Assembly: GCA_029844215.1 (NCBI GenBank) | Contig: CM056733.1 | Span: 16,365,501-16,429,500 of the forward strand | DNA length: 64,000 bases | Direction of reading: 5' to 3' | Origin: Przewalskia tangutica | Taxonomy: Eukaryota; Streptophyta; Magnoliopsida; Solanales; Solanaceae | In this document: piece by piece, positions 20,543 through 32,146 of the stretch | Position numbering within the stretch: position 1 is the stretch's first letter | How the letters are laid out: each line of letters begins with the position of its first letter | The notes under the pieces: generated by a model | Database searches by the model: none | Seen by the model: the letters and a program-made list of their open reading frames with translations, nothing else | Told to the model about the DNA's origin: nothing | Translations under genes and position numbers: made by a program

Positions 20543-23500
20543 TGTTACACCCCGTATTTACAGAACATGTTTTAAGAACGTACGTGAGAATCCCAAATGT
20601 TAAGATTAGAGACTCGTAAAAATTTATCGGAATTATGAAATTGTCGGAAAACGAATTATTGTGACGAATGGGAGGGCGACACATGTCACCCCCCTTATGT
20701 AGTCTTGGAGGAAAATAGCATGGACAAAAGGGTCATTTGACCATTATTAAGATGACAAAGTCTTGCAAGTAGTAGAGCTTGACATATTTGACTTAGTCAA
20801 TGGGACCACTTGACTTGATATTTAATAGAATTGAATCCAAGCCACACATATGTACACATCTTGACCCTCCATGCTACTATATAGTAGTACTAGTAGCAAG
20901 ACAACTTCTATACTTAGCCAAATTTTCAAGAAAATTTGAAGAACTTCTTGAGGTGCTCTCGGGTTCAAGGTCATCAAGAGAGAAAAAAATTTGTTTGTTG
21001 TCCAATAAGCTCCACACTTTAAACCAAGGTTCATGAGGGTATTGTAAGGGTATCTCAATAGAAAGATCCCGGAAAAATATTGTTTTCGTATTAGTCGCAA
21101 GGTGAAAACCTAGTTGCTTTCCTAGGTTTTGATTGGAAGATTAAAGGAAAGTTGTTTGTGATATTCTAAGGGTCTCAAGTGGCGGATTGAAGGGTCAAGA
21201 AGAGGCTCTAAGTTGCTAGGGATCGACTTTGGATTTGAAGTTGGACTAAGGCTCGTTGAGGTAACAATCTTGTTTTCTTAAAGTGTTACAAGATTATTTA
21301 TTGTTGTTAGCCTTACATTTTACTAGCATGAAGTATATGTATTGAAGATTGATAAGTGATATGGATTGTTGTAGCCTAAAATCCGAAATGACATATAAGC
21401 CATTTGAAGTTGGATTACAACATGGTCGTTAATTAGAATCGTCGTATGTTACTTACTTGAAGATTGTAGTAGTTATAATCGATTGCGACTTGATATCATG
21501 TTATACTAAACAATTTGGATTGAAAAGGAATTGGATAAGAATTGTTGTTGTTGTATCTCAAGTTACCGAATTTACACTTCTAGTTTGTACTAGTTTGATA
21601 TCAATTGTGGGGCGGAATTTTACACGTCTAGTAGGCGTGTAATCTCCTATTGTTAACTACATTGTTGGGCCTTAAATGTGGCGTGTTTGGTTATTGAATT
21701 CGGCCTTGAAAAAGGTGGCAAAGTATGTAGAAACAAAGGAAGTGCTGTCCGATTTTCCGTAGAATTTAGTGACTTTGCACTTATAATATTCTACGTTTGA
21801 AGTAATACGTTAATAGACGTATTGTGGACATTATAGGTTGACATACTACGGGCGGGAGATTGTACTTAGCAAGTGGATTGACCCGAAGAGGTATGTAGAA
21901 CTTTCCTATCTCTTGAGCATGAATAGTTGTACTTATATAGTACGGTAGACGTACAAGACTTTGATATCATTTACTTGTTTAAAGAATGGCCAAGTTGGGT
22001 GAGTTAGGGGATTAACTCACTTCTTTAAAAGTATTAAGGATGTCTTAAGTTTTCAAAAGTTAAGGGACTTGAAGTGTTTTAAGTATGTGATACTTGTTTC
22101 TTTTTAAAAGTATAAGTCCATTGGATATAGGAAAATGTAATTTACTAATGTATAAAGTTAATGTAGCGACTTTATGGGAAGTTGGTTATATTAGATATAT
22201 GGAAAGTTGAAAGAGAGATTTACTCTAAGTAAAATAAGTACGGATAAATGACTTGAATTAATGAAAGGCAAATTAATTTTAAGGTATCAATTGTCTAAGG
22301 TTTTAAGAGAAAAGAAGTCACTTGATTTAGAAGTCTAATGATATTTCTAAAGGTATTGTGACTTGTATTGAAAAGTAATTGTGACTTGATACTACGGTTA
22401 TTAGCATCTTGGAAGTTTTATATGAAAACGAGTCATTTTTAAAAGAGTAGAAGTATGTAGTACTTTGGGTTAAATTTTCGGATTTTTATAAAGACATGTT
22501 AGTGCCTTAAGTAAACAGAAATGAGAGTGTATATGAACAAGACTAATAAGAAGTTAGGAGATTTCTTAACTTGCTTATATATTGTATGATAAGCCGGTAG
22601 TGCTTGTGTTATGTATGATAGTCGGTTGAGCTAGGGTAAGAGTATAAATGCGGGGTAAACCCCCAAGACGTTATACCACCTTCTCCAGGGTAAGAGTATA
22701 AATGCGGGGTAAACCCCCAAGACATTATACCACCTTCTCCAGGGTAAGAGTATAAATGCGGGGTAAACCCCCAAGACGTTATACCACCTTCTGAGTATGA
22801 TTGAGGGGTAAATCCCCAAGACATTATACCACCCCATAGATTTGCTACCCATGATGCGAGGAATACCTCATGCGGGTCCACACGACCCTTGCGGGTGAAA
22901 TAATCCCAGGAGTAGGATTGCTTAATGATATTGCGGGCGGGTTGTCCTGCTTTAATCAAGAGCCTCCTATTTTTATGCAGTAAGTATACTCTTATTTACT
23001 CTCATTGTTAGTAAGGCACAATGTACTGTAATTTGATTATCACACATGTCTTCGGCTTTGTTTTAGACTTATGATGTAATTACAGTATTTTCCAGTTTTA
23101 CATACTTAGTACATATCAGTAACGACCCTTCCTGGGCCGCGTTAAATCGCCAGTAGGGTAAGCAGGTGGTGGATCCTCATTCTTAGGATCACTGATCAGG
23201 TGTCAGAAGCTCCATTTCTCCGCAGGCTTGTCTCTTTGGTACGGGTTTCCCTGATGTTGTAGATATTATGTACATTCAGGGGTATGGCGGGGCCCTGTCC
23301 CGCCACAGTTGTTATTCCTAGAGGTCTGTAGTCACATTTGTGGTTTGGGCTATAAGAACAGAGCTGTACTGTTTTACTTTTGGTTATGTATATTTTATGG
23401 AAGACGGCCTTATCGGCTAGCCTGTGATGTTTATTGTCTAAACATGTTTATATGTTGTGTATGCTCCGCTGCTATTCTCTGATGTATACCTGAATGGAGT

Positions 23501-23544
23501 GCCCAGGTAGGACACCAATCGCGCCCCGGGGTCGGGTCGTGACA
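20543..23544 (+). repeat. Gypsy A 3' LTR
   Basis: A 3002-bp partner of 139-3098. It has a TATA-like box at 20877-20884, inverted repeat at 21940-21954, 54-bp repeats starting at 22633, 22687 and 22741, and the U5 hairpin at 23284-23306. It is followed by ACTTT (23545-23549). It retains a 29-nt segment (about 22892-22920) missing from the 5' copy. Confidence 0.95.
22633..22831 (+). repeat. 54-bp tandem repeat in A 3' LTR
   Basis: Three full units plus a partial one, the same number as in the 5' LTR, so the array has been stable since insertion. Confidence 0.95.
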
Positions 23545-23549
23545 ACTTT
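23545..23549. repeat. Target-site duplication of Gypsy A, right copy (ACTTT)
   Basis: Identical to 134-138; Copia coding resumes at the next base. Confidence 0.95.
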
Positions 23550-24571
23550 CACAGACGACTTATCAAGGTTTGGATATGTGTATCTTATGAGACACAAATT
23601 CGAGGCTTTTGAGAAGTTTAAGGAGTTTTAAGTGTGAAGTTGAGAAACAGCTCTCAAAGAGTATCAAGACTCTCCGATCTGATCGTGGGGGTGAATACTT
23701 AAGTAATGAATTTCCTGACTACTTAAAGCTTCATAGAGTTCATTCCGAATGGATACCTCCTGGAACACCACAAATGAATGGTGTTGCTGAGAGGAGAAAC
23801 CGAACCTTGTTTGACATGGTTCGTTCCATGATGAGCTTTTTAGCTCTTCATACATACCTTTGGGGATACACTATTTTGACCTCAATATATGTTCTAAACA
23901 GAGTTCCATCTAAATCAGTCGAAAAGACACCATATGAGGTATGGTGTGACAAGAAGCCATCACTTAGACATATGAGGCCCTGGGGGTGTCCTGCATATGT
24001 CAAGAAGTTGATCACTGATAAGTTGGAATCTAAAAGTGAGAAATGTTACTTTGTTGGGTATCCGAAGGAAACTAAGGGATACTATTTCTATCTTCCTGGA
24101 GAACATAAGTTATTTGTTTCTAGGAATGCAACTTTCCTTGAAGATGAATATGTCTACAAGGATGAGAGTTGCACGGAGATAGAACTAGAAGAAATTCAAG
24201 AACAAGGTAACAAAGAGGTTGAATCCTTGCCCAATAATGAAGGCAAGAATTCAGTGGGAGCTTCTGGCGAAGATTGGGTATTTAGGGTACCCCCTTCGGC
24301 CAGTGGGAGTGCTACAAGGAGTAATGTAGAAATACAAGATCTTCAGGCACAGACCTTGGGAGCAAATGCACCAGTTGCATTTCCTCCCATTCAGGAAAGA
24401 CATGAAAATGATATTTCTAAAAGCTCTAATGTTGGTGGATCGACCAGCGCACAAGAACCTACTCACAGTCAGAACATACCTGTAAATGAACTACAAGACA
24501 ATCAACTTCGTAGGTCTACTAGATCTCATCGTCCTCCGGAAAGACTATTTACTTGTGGAAACACAAAATGA
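23550..24571 (+). pseudogene. Ty1/Copia integrase core and C-terminus (second part)
   Basis: Continues from base 138 with TDDLSRFGYVYLMRHKFEAF. One extra T at about 23625 shifts the frame, after which the 23609-24571 frame gives KTLRSDRGGEYLSNEF (second catalytic Asp), TPQMNGVAERRNRTLFDMV (catalytic Glu), and the conserved HMRPWGCPAYVKK and KCYFVGYP. A variable acidic, serine-rich spacer and STRSHRPPERLF lead to the reverse transcriptase. A frameshift near 24550 ends the frame at 24571. Confidence 0.9.
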
Positions 24572-25316
24572 GCCAGATATTCCAGATGATGATGAGCCTA
24601 GAACCTACAACGAAGAAATGCTAGACATTGATTCGAAGAGATGACAAGAAGCCATGAAATCCGAAATGGAATCTGTGTATATCAATCAGGTGTGGAACTT
24701 GATTGATTTGCCAAATGGTGTTAAACCCATAAGATGCAAATGGGTCTTCAAGAAGAAGATTGATGCATCTGGTAAGGTTCAGACTTATAAAACTAGACTA
24801 GTGGCTAAAGGTTTTACTCAGCGTCCTGGTGTGGATTATGATGAAACCTTTTCACCGGAGGCTAAGATAAAGTCTATTCGGATTTTGCTTGCGATAGCTG
24901 CACATTATGATTATGACATTTGGCAGATGAACGTCAAAACAACATTCCTCAATGGTAATCTAATTGAGAAAGTGTATATGAAACAACCCGATGGTTTTTC
25001 ATGTGAGTCCAAATCAAATGCTGTGTGCAGGCTACAGAAGTCCATTTATGGACTTAAGCAAGCCTCTAGGAGTTGGAACATTTGTTTTGACAATGCTATC
25101 AAATCTTTTGATTTTATCAGAAGTAAAGAGGATCCTTGTGTTTATTCCAAACGCAAGGATGAGGGTATTGTCTTCATTATTATATATGTTGATGACATAT
25201 TGATAGTGGGAGATAATAAGACCCTCATGCAGTCAGTCAAGGATTGGTTTTCCAAGACCTTCATGATGAAGGATTTAGGTGAAACCTGCTACATTCTGGG
25301 AATTAGGATCTACTGA
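24572..25316 (+). pseudogene. Ty1/Copia reverse transcriptase
   Basis: After the frameshift the frame reads EPDIPDDDEPRTYNEEML, a TGA at 24642-24644 where a Trp codon is expected, then 24654-25316: WKWVFKKK-type start (CKWVFKKKIDASGKVQTYK), RLVAKGFTQRPGVDYDETFS, QMNVKTTFLNGNLIEKVYMK (relatives have DVKTAFL), SIYGLKQASRSWN and the catalytic YVDDILIVGD near residue 181. It ends at TGA 25314-25316, probably from CGA (ILGIRIYR). Copia order, integrase before reverse transcriptase, is clear. Confidence 0.92.
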
Positions 25317-25702
25317 GATAGACCTAATAGATTTTTAGGGCTGTCACAGTCTGTCTACATAGACAAAGTGCTTAGACGCTTTTCAATGGAGATTCCAAGA
25401 AAGACGGTCTTCCGATGGGTCAAGGCATCAAGTTATCGAAGAAGGGCTGCCCTTCTAATGCTATTAAACTTGAGCGCATGAAGAGGATTCCATATGCTTC
25501 GGCTATAGGATCAATCATGTATGCCATAACATGTACTAGGCTAGATGTGACCTTTGCACTTAGTATGACTTTCAAGTTCCAGCAGAATCCTGGCGAGGAA
25601 CACTGGAAAGCAGTCATGAGTATTCTCAAGTACCTCAGGCATACTAAAGATTACTTCTTAGTCTATGATGGAGTTGATGAGATGGTTGCCACTGGGTATA
25701 CC
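25317..25702 (+). pseudogene. Ty1/Copia RNase H, N-terminal part (cut by Gypsy D)
   Basis: Reads SQSVYIDKVLRRFSME, then a 1-nt deletion near 25391, then the 25415 frame with MKRIPYASAIGSIMYA, NPGEEHWKAVMSILKYLRHT and EMVATGYT. GYT is the start of the GYTDSDF catalytic motif; D's LTR begins right after it at 25703. The rest of the Copia element is outside the window. Confidence 0.9.
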
Positions 25703-28700
25703 TGTCACGAACCGACCCCGGGCCCGCGACTGGTGCCCTACCTGGGCACCCCTTTCAGGTATACATCAGAGAATAGCAACGAAACATACACAACACATAT
25801 AAATACTTAGACAATAAACATCAACAGGCTAGCCAATAAGGCCACCTTCCGTAAAATATACATAAACCAAAAATAAATCAGTACATCTCTGTTCTTAAAA
25901 CCCAATCCACAAATATGACTACGCACTTAAGAATAAAACTGTATGGACAGGGCTCGCCATACCCTGAATGTACATAAATCTACAACATCGTGGAAAACTG
26001 CACTAAAAGACAAGCCTCCGAGAAATGGAGCTTCGACGATCGATCGTGATCATAAGAATGAGGATCCACCACCGCTACTCCCTACCGCCAGATTAACGCA
26101 GCCCCCGAGGAAAGCGGGTCGTGACACAATAAGTACCAAGTATGTAAATCGAAAATACCGCACTTACATCATAAGTCTAAAATAAAGCTGGAGACATGTA
26201 TGATAATCAAATTACAGTACACTGCGCCTTACTAACAATGAGAGTAAACAAGTGTACACTTTACTGCATAAAAATAGGGGGATCATGATCAAAGTAGGGT
26301 CACCCGCCCGTAGTATCATTAAGCAATCCTACTCCTGGGACTATTTCACCCGCATAGGCCGTATGGACCCGCATGAGGTAACTTCCTAGCATAGACTGTA
26401 TCCGTCCGCATAGGTCGTGTGGACCCGCATGAGGTAATCTCCTCGCATAGGACTGGTCCGCCCCGCATAGGACTATTTCACCCGCATAAGCCCTCCGGAC
26501 TCGCATGAGGTATTCCTCACATCATGGGTAGCAAATCCACGAAATATGTAAATGCCACAAACCCGGGGAATGGCCCCGTAATGAACAATATATATCCCTA
26601 GCCCAACCGGCTATCATACATAACATAAGCACTACCGACTTATCATACATAACACATGTTAGTTAAAAAATCCCCTAACTTCTTATTAGCTTTGTTCATA
26701 AACACTCTCATTTTAGTTTACTTAAGGCACTAATATGTCATTATAAAAATTCGGGAATTTAACCCAAAGTACTACGTACTTCTACTCTTTTAAAATGACT
26801 CTTTTTCATATAAAACTTCCAAGATACTAAAAACCGTAGTATCAAGTCATGTCTACTTTTCAAGACAAGTCACAATACCTTTTAGAAATACATTTATAGG
26901 CTTCTAAATCAAGTGACTTCTTTCTTTTAAAACCTTAAGCAATTGATGCCTTCAAATCAATTTTCCTTTCATTATTTCAAGTCATTTATCATTATTTACA
27001 TTACTTAGAGTAAACCACTCTTTTAACTTTCCATAAAGCTATTAAAACCAACTTCCCATAAAGCCGTTATACTAGCTTTATACTTTAGATACTTACATTC
27101 TTCTTTATAACCAAGAGACTTAACTTTCCAAACAAAACAAGTATCATATACTTTCAAAATACTTTAAGTCTCTTAACTTTTAGAAACTAAGATATCCTTA
27201 ATATTTTTAAACAAGTGAGTTAATTCCCTAACTCAACCAATTTGGACATTCTTAAGATAAGCCAATGATATCAATTGGACTAGATTCGTCAAAATCTCGT
27301 ACGTCTACCGTACTATATATTTACAACTATTCATACTCAAGAGATAGGAAAGTTCCACATACCTCTTCGGTTCAATCCACTTGCTAAGTCCAATATGCCG
27401 TACGTAGTATGTCAACCTATAATGACCATAATACGTCTATTAGCTTCTAGTTTCAAACCTAGAATATTCTAAGTGCAAAGTCACTAAATTCTACGGAAAA
27501 TCGGACAACACTTCCTTTGTTTCTACATACTTTTCCACCTTTTTCAAGGCCCAAATTCAATAACCAAACACGTCACATTTAAGGCTCAGCAATGTAGTTA
27601 ACAATAGGGGATTACACGCCTACAAGACGTGTAAAATTCCGCCCCACAATAGATATCAAACTAGTCCAAAATGGCAATGCCATTCACGACCAAAAGGTGT
27701 AACAACATATCATCCTTTCCAATTACTTTTCAATCCAAGTTGTTTAGTATAACATGTTATCAAGCCGCGATCAATTATAACTACTACAATCTTCAAGTAG
27801 ATAACATGCGACAATTCTAATTATCGACCAAATTGTATTTCAATTTCAAATGGCTAATAATGTCATTTCGGATTTAGGCTTCCAATATCCATAACAATTA
27901 TCAAACTTTAATACATATACTTCATGCTAGTTAAAATGTAAGGCTACAACAATATGTAATCTTACAACACTTAAGAGAATAAGATTGTTACCTTAACGAG
28001 TCTTAATCCAACTTCAAGATCCGAAGTCGCTCCCTAGCAACTTAGAGCCTCTCCTTGACACTCCAATCCGCCACTTGAAGCCCTTAGAAGATCACAAACA
28101 ACTTTCCTTTAATCTTCCAATCTAAACCTATGAAAGCGACTTAGGTTTTCACCTTGCGACTAATACGAAAACGACACTTTTCCGGGATCTTTCTATTGAG
28201 ATACCCTTACAATACCCTTAGGAACCTTGGTTTAAAGTATGAATAGTATAGAACAACAAACAAAATATTTTCTTCTTGGAACCCTAGTGAACCCGAGAGC
28301 AATATTGTGAAGAACAAACTTTCTTGAAAATTTTACTAAGTATGGAAGCCTTGTCTTGCTACTAGTATACTTAAATAACACAATGGAGGGTCAAGATTAG
28401 CACATATGAGTGGCTTGGATGCATTCTATTAAAAGATCAAGACAAATGGCCCTTGGACTTAGTCAACATTATCAAGCTCTTAGCCTTAGCAAGACTTACT
28501 CATCTTTATATTGGTCAAATGACCATAAAGCCCATGTTCCATTCGACCATGCCCATCAAAGGGGAGGGGGAGGGGGGTGACACGTGTCTCCCTCCCATTC
28601 GTCGCAATATTTCGTTTCCCGACATTTCCATAATTCCGATAAATTTTTACTAGTCTCAATTCTTAACATTTGAGTTCTTACGTACGTTCTTATAAACATG

Positions 28701-28723
28701 TCCTGGAATTACGGGGTGTAACA
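25703..28723 (-). repeat. Gypsy D 3' LTR (same family as A)
   Basis: In minus orientation it runs from TGTTACACCCCGTAATTCC (right end) to the GTGACA-type end at 25703. It resembles the A LTRs throughout but differs at many positions and has lost the clear 54-bp array; hairpin-rich sequence remains at about 26340-26520. CACGTG is at 28581-28586 and the inverted repeat at 27299-27313. The TATA-like box is degraded near 28370. It inserted into Copia RNase H. Confidence 0.93.
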
Positions 28724-28870
28724 TTCTTCTCCTCTTAGAAACATTCGTCCCCGAATGTTCTTTCGGAGTCAAACTTATAGATAGCGACATATTCTCATTT
28801 TTACAACCCCTACATACCAATAATGCCACACGTGGCCACATAATAACACTTAAGCGAAATACTTAAATTA
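28724..28870 (-). promoter_or_regulatory. Gypsy D polypurine tract, hairpin (28738-28760) and 3' UTR
   Basis: The purine strand reads CTAAGAGGAGAAGAA before the LTR. The hairpin arms are GAACATTCG and CGAATGTTTC around GGGA, as in A. Confidence 0.82.
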
Positions 28871-29471
28871 AAACTTGACAAGTAAGGGAAATGAATTACC
28901 TGAAGGTGTAGAGAATAAGTGAGGATACTTCCTCAACATGTCCTCCTCCGCTTCCCAAGTCATCTCCTCCCTATTATCATTCCGCCACAAGACTTTGACG
29001 GAAGCCACATCTTTGGTCCGCAGTCGACTCGCGATCGAGTATCGCTATGGGACTCTCCTCATACGATAAACCCTCTGTCACCTGGACCTCGCTAGCTGGA
29101 AAAACTCTCGATGGATCTCCGATACACTTCCGTAACATAAAAACATGGAAGACCGGATTTACCACCTCTAAATCTGATGGCAGATCCAACTCATAGGCAA
29201 CCTTGCCTACTCTACGGATGATCTGGTAAGGCCCAATGTACCTTGGGATAAGTTTTCCCTTCTTTCCGAACCTCATCACACCCTTCATGGGTGATACCTT
29301 CAGGAAGACCCAATCGTCTACCTGAAACTCCAAATGTCGACGCCGATTATCTGCATAAGACTTCTGCCGACTCTGAGCTGCTAACAGTCTTTCCTGGATA
29401 AGCTTCACCTTATCCACAACCTGCTGAATCAAGTCTGTCCAACTAACTAGACCTCGCCCACGTCGAACCAA
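28871..29471 (-). pseudogene. Gypsy D integrase C-terminus and chromodomain
   Basis: The 28977-29471 frame has LIQERLLAAQSRQKSYADNR, DWVFLKVSPMKGVMRFGKKG, YIGPYQIIRRVGKVAYELDL, NPVFHVFMLRKC and the chromodomain start SPIAILDR. A frameshift near 29035 moves the rest (WRNDNREEMTWEAEEDMLRK) to another frame that runs to about 28880. Confidence 0.88.
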
Positions 29472-30071
29472 CCAATCGGCGACCTACACTTCCGCCCATA
29501 CAAAGCCTCATATGGCGCCATCTGAATGCTAGAATGGTAGCTGTTGTTATAAGAAAACTCTACAAGAGGAAAATGATCCTCCCAGCTACCCCTGAAATCA
29601 ATAACAAAGGCCTGCAACATATCCTCAAATGTCTGGATAGTACGCTCTGCCTGCCCGTCGGTCTGAGGATGAAACGCAGTACTGAGACTCACCTGTGTCC
29701 CTAACCCCTTCTGGAAAGACCTCCAGAAGTTAGCCATAAACTGTGCTCCTCTGTCTGATATAATCGATATAGGGACTCCGTTCAGTCTCACAATCTCCCT
29801 GATATACAACCGCATAATCTCACCAAAACGTAGTCCCGATCGAAAATGGGCTGATTTCGTCAGCCTGTCTACAATAACCCAGATGGAATCACACTTCCTC
29901 TGAGTACGAGGTAACCCTGTAACAAAATCCATGTTGATCACCTCCCACTTCCATGTCAGAATATCAATAGCCTGCAATAGCCCACCGGGCTTCTGGTTCT
30001 CAACCTTGACCTGCTGACAATCAGGGCACTAAGCAACAAAACCTGCCACGTCCTTCTTCAGGCCATCCCAC
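29447..30071 (-). pseudogene. Gypsy D integrase core (best preserved in the window)
   Basis: The frame keeps all three catalytic residues: NMDFVTGLPRTQ (Asp), SIISDRGAQFMANFW (Asp) and TDGQAERTIQTFEDML (Glu), with the usual spacing, followed by VEFSYNNSYHSSIQMAPYEA. Upstream, to 30071, it continues with CPDCQQVKVENQKPGG and WDGLKKDVAGFVA; a TAG at 30029-30031 (from CAG) interrupts the zinc-binding domain. E is inserted just before the conserved WW-DGL segment, so the HH half is not in the window. Confidence 0.9.
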
Positions 30072-30489
30072 TGTTATACCCCGTATTTCCAGAGTATGTA
30101 CGTAAGGGCATACATACAAAAGTTTAGCCTTAAGATAGGCACTTTGGAAGAAATTGGTGCACAACCCACGAAACGAATTGTTTTCCGACGAAACGTTTTC
30201 CAAACTTTGCGTAGGGAAAATTCCGGCTATGTCATTTATAATTTTTGCGGATTTTTCCGAGAGATGAAATATTTTGGACCAAAGAGAGGGTGACACTTGT
30301 CACCCTCAAGTGGGCGGTACCTTGGACGATTCTTGGCAAGATTTTGTGGCTTGTTTTGTGGCTTGTTTTGTGGTCTAAAACTTGGGTCAATGTTTGTGAG
30401 GGATTTGTGGAGTAGGATAGGGTGCACTTGTGCAAATCTCCACCTTACACTTGCCTACCACTTGGCTTCATCTTGGCCCTTGGAAGCCC

Positions 30490-30497
30490 TATAAATA
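30490..30497 (+). promoter_or_regulatory. TATA box of E 5' LTR (TATAAATA)
   Basis: About 418 bp into the LTR and 184 bp downstream of the U3 palindrome, as in C. Confidence 0.75.
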
Positions 30498-32141
30498 CCC
30501 CCTTGAGTTGATGAATTCTTCATCCACAAATCAACTTTCCAAGTCTAAAAATCCCTCCCTCCCTTTGTGTAGTTCTCGCCCAAGCCTCCCCCTCCCCCTT
30601 GAGAAGGCCTTGGCCGAAACCACCCCCTCCCCCTTTGTAGTGTCCTAGCCGAGACACCCCCCTTCCCTTGGAAATTGCTCTCGTCCAAACATACCCCCCC
30701 TCTTGGTAGAAATACTCTCCAAGTATTGTTACTATCCCCAAAATACCTTAGCCAATCCCTTGTAGTATTTCCAAAGTTACCTCTATACTTAGAGTCCGGA
30801 AAATACTACTATACTTCCTTTTGCCACTAAACGAAACCCTAGGAGAAACTTCATTGTTGGTTGAAGTAGAAAGTAGAAGTTGTGAAGAAACTTCTAAGGG
30901 TTTCTTGGAGCGGATTGGAGCATACAGATTAGGAGCTAAACCTCGCTCAGGATCGACTTATATCTTGGATAATATTGGGCTTATCGAGGTAAATAATCTT
31001 ATCCTTCTATCGTAATTAGAGATTGCATACTGTAGAAGTATAGAAATAAGTATAAAATACATAGAAGGATATTAAAGAAGAGAATTGAACTGTAATCACA
31101 TCAGAAGTATTAAAGAAGATTGAACTGTACTTACATAGGACTGTATTTACAGTAGACTTGTATAGTTTACCGGGTAGGGAAGTGCTGCCCGATTTTCCGT
31201 AGAATAGAGAACCCTCTGCTTAGATTATCCTACAGAGTAGTCTAGACGTTGATAGACGTATTTTACTATTATAGGTTGATACTCTGCGCGCGACATATTC
31301 GACTTGGCAGGTGGATTTCAGGTAGGTATGTGATTCTTCCTATCCTCTAGAGCATGATATTTTTAAAGTATATATATAGTACGGTAGACGTACGTGTGTT
31401 AACTGAACATGGTTTTACTTGACGTCTTCTGACTTGAGTCTAAATAACAAGAATCTTGAAGTATTTCAAAAGAATTATGAATCATTTTTGAAAGAAGAGT
31501 AATACTTGGTTTTAAAACAAAAGCTTAAGAGTTATACTAGCTTTATGGGAAGTTAGGTATAGCGACTTAAGAAAGAGAAAAGGAACAGTTTACTTATGTG
31601 TTTATGAAAGACTTGTATTGATTTCTGGAAAGTATAATAAGATGGTTTGATGAGTAGACATATTATGATGCTATGTGTGTTAGTGTCTTGTAACATTTGT
31701 ATAAGAGGGTATTCTTGTTGTGCTTATGTTGCTTAACGATAAACTGTTATGTTAGTATTATATCACTCACCTCTTGACATGATACGGGGTTGCTGCCTCC
31801 GACGCGGGTAGACTCAAAGTGATGCAGGACCATGATTCGAGAATACTCATGCGGGTCCGGGGACCTATGCGAGCTACGAGTTCCAGTTAGTGTGCGATCC
31901 GCGTGGCCATGCGGTCTATGTGGCCATGCGGACTACGAGTCCAGGACGATGCCGAGGAGTAGCTACCCTCGATGCGGGGAATACCTCATGCGGGCCTATG
32001 TGAGTGGCCTATGCGGACTGCGGGAGTCCAGGATTAGGCGTGCATAATGATACTATGGGCAATTGGCCTTGCTTCGATCATTCGCAGCCTAGAAAGAGAC
32101 CTGTTACAGTTTACCTCTTATTGCTCTTGTTTGTGATGTGG

Positions 32142-32146
32142 CACTA
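32142..32146. repeat. Target-site duplication of F, left copy (CACTA)
   Basis: Matches 61095-61099 exactly. Confidence 0.95.

Larger units (their letters stand above)
139..23544 (+). mobile_element. Gypsy A: chromovirus with long LTRs, carrying nested elements B and C
   Basis: The element is bounded by LTRs that begin TGTTACACCCCG and end in TGACA, with a perfect ACTTT duplication on both sides. Order inside: 5' LTR, degenerate Met-tRNA primer site, gag, protease, reverse transcriptase, RNase H, integrase, chromodomain, polypurine tract, 3' LTR. Without the B and C insertions the interior is about 5.06 kb. It sits in the integrase gene of a Copia element. The two LTRs differ at few positions in their first 300 bases, so A is younger than the Copia element. 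All genes contain stops or frameshifts, so it could not move without help. Confidence 0.95.
25703..30071 (-). mobile_element. Gypsy D (left, 3' part; continues beyond the nested E)
   Basis: From left to right on the minus strand: 3' LTR, polypurine tract, chromodomain and integrase. At 30071 it is interrupted by E within the integrase zinc domain. The rest (RNase H to 5' LTR) must lie beyond E, past the window end, so no second target duplication is visible. The left flank is ATACC (25698-25702). Confidence 0.9.
30072..32146 (+). repeat. Gypsy E 5' LTR, left part
   Basis: Starts TGTTATACCCCGTATTTCC. It has a 10-bp-arm palindrome GAGGGTGACA-CT-TGTCACCCTC at 30285-30306, a TATA box at 30490-30497, a C-rich stretch with CTCCCCCTCCCCC at about 30580-30660, an inverted repeat at 31379-31393, a stem-loop at 31531-31563 and a TATGCGG hairpin array at about 31860-32050. 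F is inserted after CACTA at 32142-32146. Confidence 0.95.

Noticed and set aside
28453..28653. Possible host gene exon between Copia and D integrase
   Set aside because: The whole interval is D's LTR in minus orientation, matching the A LTRs.
30297..30494. Small frame with CGLFCGLFCGLKLG, possible cysteine-rich peptide
   Set aside because: It comes from a short tandem duplication in the U3 of E's LTR, upstream of the TATA box, and is not kept in related LTRs.
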